Assembly: GCA_029168955.1 (NCBI GenBank)
Contig: JAPDOI010001571.1
Location: forward strand, 99,895 to 163,894
Direction of reading: 5' to 3'
Length of the DNA: 64,000 nucleotides
Source: Aplectana chamaeleonis
Taxonomy: Eukaryota; Nematoda; Chromadorea; Rhabditida; Cosmocercidae
In this document: piece after piece, positions 59,753-64,000 of the stretch
Numbering within the stretch: the first letter of the stretch is position 1
Layout of the letters: every line of letters begins with the position of its first letter
The notes under the pieces: model-generated
The model's input: only the letters and a program-made list of their open reading frames with translations
Databases searched by the model: none
What the model was told of the DNA's origin: nothing
Translations under genes and position numbers: made by a program

Positions 59753-60961
59753 CAGGGCTGTGCGGAAATCTTCTTCAAGATTTTCGAAACGGAAACGGAA
59801 GAAAATTCTGACCAAAAAACGCTGGAAACGGAAAACCGGAAAACTGAAACGTGAAGGAGACCCAAAAAATAGGGTTTTCTCTATCCCCACGCTTCGCTGC
59901 TGCTCATTGCCCGCAGCTCTCATTCAATAAACCAATAAATTTAGTCAGTAAACTAATACCTATTCTAGAACTAAAGTCACTACGAGGCATTCAACGATTT
60001 CGAAGTCTCGCTTCTAGAAACCTGAACAGGCAACCTCTAAAAACACTTATTATCTGTACATTCCGCCCACTCAGGGGTGTGCGGTAGATTGCACATGCCA
60101 AGTGCAGTTTATGCTGCCCATCTTTGGGGTTCGTCGTTGGTGTTTACCAACATTTTATTTTTTTGTGTAGCTGCACACCTTCTGATGTACATCTTGTCCC
60201 TCAGAAAAAGCAGTCCTCAAGCGAGACCAGGCATCCTCTGCAAGGCTGACTCAGAAGTCATCAATTTTCAGATGATCAGCTAGACTTTCTTTCTTCATCT
60301 TTCTTTGAACTATACCGTTGCCTCATTGTAGTGCATATCAAACAACTTGGAATTTTAGAAAATAAAATAAAACTCTACGGCGACATGAGAAATTCCTCTT
60401 ATGATCTGCTCCAAACGAGCCCAGCAGTTGCCCGTGGTCACCTCCACTAGTCTTCGCCGAGACTCTCTTTCTGGAAGACAGGCTTCACACGTGCAAAAAC
60501 TAAACTATCTCGATTTTGTCGCTGTCGTGGCGTGTAAACGAGCGAAGAAGTGGAATCAAGAAGAGAAGTTTCACAAAATCATACTGAATTTCAGAGAAAA
60601 AGATGCTTATTTATTATTCAAGAAGAAATCTTCAGAAGGCGTAAAAGCAGATTCCTCGCTACATCCATTTCGTGGTCATCATTTGTGAAAGGAGTCCAAT
60701 CTCAGGCCCTCTAAACTTCGTGAATGATCTCCTCTCAGCTCAGATATTCCCTTGAACACGAAGAGTGTCGGATGTAAAGTTTCCAGCGTCTAATCGAAGC
60801 GTTCGGAAAATCTTGCCTAGACCCACTTATCATAGATCGTGTTGCACTGAATTTATTTCGTTTCCGGACCCAAAAACTCGGAAACGGAAGTGGAAAATCG
60901 GAACAGCCCAAAAACACCGGAAATACGGAAACGGAAAACGGAAAAGTTCCGCACGGCCGTG
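59753..60961 (+). mobile_element. Non-autonomous hAT element (1209 bp) with 8-bp target duplication
   Basis: ATGGTCAT flanks both ends exactly (59745-59752 and 60962-60969), with T at position 2 and A at position 7 as hAT elements prefer. The left end CAGGGCTGTGCGGAA is mirrored by TTCCGCACGGCCGTG on the right. Repeated GGAAACGGAA motifs fill both subterminal regions (59780-59850 and 60858-60950). Between them is about 1 kb without a transposase. A CAGGGGTGTGCGG sequence at 60072 inside may be the end of another, nested element. Confidence 0.9.
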
Positions 60962-60969
60962 ATGGTCAT

Positions 60970-61502
60970 GGTGCGTTTCTGGTCGTGCGGCGGATCACCT
61001 AGAAGCACCAAAAAAAAAAGTCGAAAGTTCAACCTTCCTCATCTGACCACAAGAAGCTGTCCGAACTCATGGGGCGTGTGCATCTAAATTCTGGCGATTA
61101 TGCGAGCAGCTTTTTGTTCTCCCACAAAAACCTGTTCAATGATGATCGTAATCCGTAGCATCATAATTCTGCTGGATTCCGCCAGGAAATACAATTTGAA
61201 ACGCAGAAGCAATTCCTATTCCGACTTTCACCTGCTTAGACTGCATCTTAGGCTCATATCTCTGGCCTCAGGATTGGCCGTTAATGACAGAGTAAGCAAA
61301 CAGATTTGTTACATAGAGTCGAGAATTACTGTCTACCCACAAGGCCCACAAATTACTTTAAAAGATGTGTGTGCAGCTAGAGAAAAGACCGAATAGCCCA
61401 GTCCAATGGGAGATCGGTAAATCTTAATCTCTTTCGGGATTTATGTGGGCTGTTTACAAAACTGTGTGTTGCTTTACGTGAATTTTGCATCCCGATCGCG
61501 TC
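60970..61502. other. No gene recognised
   Basis: A short basic frame at 61100-61396 has no motif I recognise. Confidence 0.5.
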
Positions 61503-61900
61503 TCAATGGCAGTGTTCACTGATAATCTTCAATTTCGAGATTATGTGCTAGTGTCATGCTTACACCCCTCCCGTAGAGAGCTGGGCAAAAAAATTGGGAA
61601 AACGCAATAGAAGGTACACGAAGTCCCTGTACTCTCTCACCCGCTCACGTACTTCCCGTGAAGGTGTTCGTTGTAGCATTGAAATCTTTTGTGAAACTGC
61701 CTTTCAAAATTCTCTTTTCTCTGTTGCTCCATCTTTCTACTTTAGACACTACCATTAGTACGCCGCACTTTAATTTACTCAAAAAGCTTCGCAAAGTCGC
61801 TTCATCTTTTGCGACTTTTCACGTCATAACACGGCCTCAAAGTGACTCCATGTCTGGGGAGCTTGGGACATTTTTTTGGAATCAGCATAGAGAGCTCTTC
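61503..61900. mobile_element. TTAA-family element, diverged copy
   Basis: The left end AATGGCAGTGTTCACTGATAA, then ATCTTCAATTTCGAGATTAT, matches the termini of 23942-24445 (minus strand) and 4757. The order of following blocks (a TTCGTTGTAGCATT then AAATCTTTTGTGAA stretch) is also shared. The right terminus is not distinct; the end given is approximate. Confidence 0.5.
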
Positions 61901-63136
61901 TAATTTTGTGTACAAACATTTCTTGACCTTGCAGACAAGGCATATAGGGTTAACAGAAGAATCGAGTGAACTGAAAAACACCACAGACGTTTCCTCCCTT
62001 GAAGCTAAAACGGGACCAGTCGACCTGGTGACTTGGTCTACAACTTTACTTTCTGATCCTCTTTCAAATAAGCATCTTGGTGACGGCCCAATCCGGAAAA
62101 GTCAGGGATTTTTTCATTCCCTTCACATATGCCAAGTCCTGTTCTCGCTTCAAACGTGATCTAGGTTAAGAAATGTGTGCGCCTCGATGCTGATTCCAAC
62201 ATGCCCCTAAGTTTCTCCGAACGGGTCACTTTGACCTGTGTTATGATTTATAAAGTCGCAAAAAGTGCTGGGAGTTTCGCGACGCTGTGTTTGCGTTTTT
62301 TTTGAGTAAATTAGTGCGGGTATTGTAACTGAATCATACTGTTTTTGGCATAAAATATTCTTCTTTGTAGGTTTACCTTATTTTTCGCCGGTCACGACCA
62401 ACCGAGTCAGTGTTTATCCAGATGGACAACTAGTCTAACTCCAGCGAGCAATGCGACTCAAATTTAGGCGCTTTGGTGCTTTTTTCGCCGCTTTTTCATA
62501 ATTTTAGTAAAATATCACAATTGGCAAAACTCTGAAGATGAGAATCATGGTGAATTGACGGCCTTCGTAAAAGCATTCCCAGCTGACCATTTTCACTTTT
62601 TCGTATTGTTAACTTGCGCGATCTCCTCAAGTTACATCTGCTATGAACGCGCTTGCAGTGATCTTGGCAATTAGTCAGTATTTTAGAAATGTCGCTGCGA
62701 ACACCAATTTCGACAACTTATCGAAATCTTCCGTGTTAAGGAAAATGGTGATCGCAACACTTTGAAGTGATCCGTAACTTTTTTCTTTCGCCATCCTTCA
62801 TATTTCGGAGTGAAATTTACTGCCATCGATCGCCTGCATGTAGCGCCCGTATGCTGTGCAGTCAACTCTCCCCCCACACTTTCGGCGGTCTCTCCCTCGA
62901 ATTCCGCACAAGCGCGCGAATGCGCAAACTAAATTTGTCTCCAAAATAGACGTATATGTGCCTTCTGCAAACATTGTTGGCTCATCAGTCCATGTCCCAT
63001 TTATAGTCTTTCAGAATTCCACCGTAACTACTGATCACCGTTCTCTGCCAATTGAGACTTGATGCTTCGCAAGCGGCCTTTATCACGCTCTGTTATCATT
63101 AGGGCATTAAATTCACCTTTAGCGCCGTCATCAAAG
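61901..63136. other. No gene recognised
   Basis: No domain or confirmed repeat. A GC-rich piece near 62870-62930 resembles the dispersed repeat at 6280. Confidence 0.5.
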
Positions 63137-63273
63137 TTTTTATCCGCGCAAAGGGTGAATTGTTGAGCGGTCAGGATATCAATCAGCGCAAAGAGTGAAA
63201 ATACCGCCAGCGCCAATACGTTAATGCATATCGGTTGTTGAGCGGCCGCCACATCAATCAGCGCAAAGGGTGA
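63137..63273. repeat. Short tandem repeat, period about 72 bp
   Basis: TTGTTGAGCGG-C-...ATCAATCAGCGCAAAG-GTGAA occurs at 63162-63201 and 63234-63273, with a partial GCGCAAAGGGTGAA upstream at 63147. Confidence 0.7.
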
Positions 63274-64000
63274 AACTGATCGCTGGTGCTGGCATGTCAG
63301 AAATTTCTAAACAAGTGAAAACATCTCAGCGAAAACAATAGATAAAACCGATTGATCACGTTTCGATGTGTTTGCATTTGTGAGCACAGCCGGTATAAAA
63401 GCTGCCTCATCTCACCAGAATCCTCAGCTCAGCATTCTGATGCCGGCCCTGAAAGGTGACTTCGGGTCACTCTCCAGAGAGGCCAGCATAATTTTGGCTG
63501 CTGGGAGGATACAGTGGGTAGATCTCACGGCGGGGCGAGTTACGCCGCGGTCCGCAGAGGGTGGCTCCTCACCGCAAGACCTCGGTGAAGATTACGCCCA
63601 TGTTGGGTGACAAGGCGGGGCTTTCTGTGCCAGACCTTCAAATTCGTAGAAATTTTGAAGTAAACTCACCCATTTTTTGCGTAATTTCACCTCATTATCG
63701 GGGTATATTGGACCCTCTCTCGCTGCCAGTTCGCACCATTTTCACGGGATATTCACCCTATTCTCATTTATTCCAGCGGCAAATTCACCCATACAGTGAA
63801 TTTACTGCGGCAAATTAAGACTTCATGCTGACTTGTGCATGAGCATCAAGTCTCTTTTTGCTGATGCGTACGCAAGTCTCGAATTGGCAGAGTTGTTAGA
63901 TCTCCGTCACTGCCAGTTATCGCAAACATGGACATAAAAATGTTTTCCAGCGGTTACGCGAAACGGACGGGTTTTCCTGAGCCAACAGTTTTTGAAATTT
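63274..64000. other. No gene recognised
   Basis: Several TTCACCC/GTGAATTT motifs resemble the foldback at 18259, but no termini can be set. Confidence 0.45.

Noticed and set aside
58440..60688. Similar peptides (HVQK..., NQEEK-HKII-REK) encoded by the two inverted hAT copies
   Set aside because: In the nucleotide alignment the reading frame shifts between the two copies over the middle part, so the likeness is due to shared element DNA, not coding constraint.

Overview
The window reads as repeat-dominated, non-coding DNA from a nematode. I infer a clade V (strongylid, hookworm-like) worm; no single gene proves it. The reasons are the gene architecture (introns of 50-90 bases with TTTCAG-type acceptors), mariner-type and RTE-type retroelement relics of the sort common in strongylids, and the density of small foldback elements. 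I recognise no host protein gene, rRNA, functional tRNA, operon or CRISPR array. Nearly every open frame is short and either random or a by-product of a repeat.

The centrepiece is an apparently complete hAT-superfamily DNA transposon of 7.4 kb (29909-37312). It has an exact 8-bp target duplication, matching terminal inverted repeats, arrays of an ATCCGAT motif just inside both ends, and a minus-strand BED-zinc-finger transposase gene. I could follow that gene through about eleven exons (30404-33149). The three catalytic acidic positions are present. One in-frame stop lies near the start of the catalytic part, and that stop sits inside a possible 57-base intron.

Three further non-autonomous hAT elements also have exact 8-bp target duplications: 8243-9401, 43790-45580 and 59753-60961. 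A likely fifth (41775-43355) lacks a visible duplication, and isolated hAT ends occur near 650, 4100, 23270, 52750 and 58190-59029. Several families share a terminal CAGGG(G/C)TGTGCG core but carry different short motifs repeated just inside the ends.

Other layers are: TTAA-bounded small elements beginning TTAAAGG or TTAAAGC (1-521, 17034-17451, 22483-22965, 23942-24445, 37884-38374 and fragments); two mariner relics (4481-5322 and 49799-50795); an RTE-type LINE 3' end (51923-52530, minus); a GIY-YIG endonuclease remnant of a retroelement (24453-24734, minus); a probable tRNA-headed SINE (25206-25800); many hairpin elements; and a 21-bp minisatellite family. The minisatellite forms a 2.3-kb array at 54803-57060 and a short array at 8.1-9.5 kb that was split by one of the hAT insertions.

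Layout: 0-7.6 kb small elements and a mariner relic; 7.6-10 kb minisatellite plus hAT insertion; 10-23 kb dispersed repeats and TTAA elements; 23.5-28 kb inverted repeat, GIY-YIG remnant and SINE; 29.3-37.3 kb the large hAT element; 37.8-46 kb TTAA and two hAT-like elements; 46-53 kb LINE and mariner relics; 54.8-57.1 kb minisatellite; 58-64 kb inverted hAT copies and more repeats.
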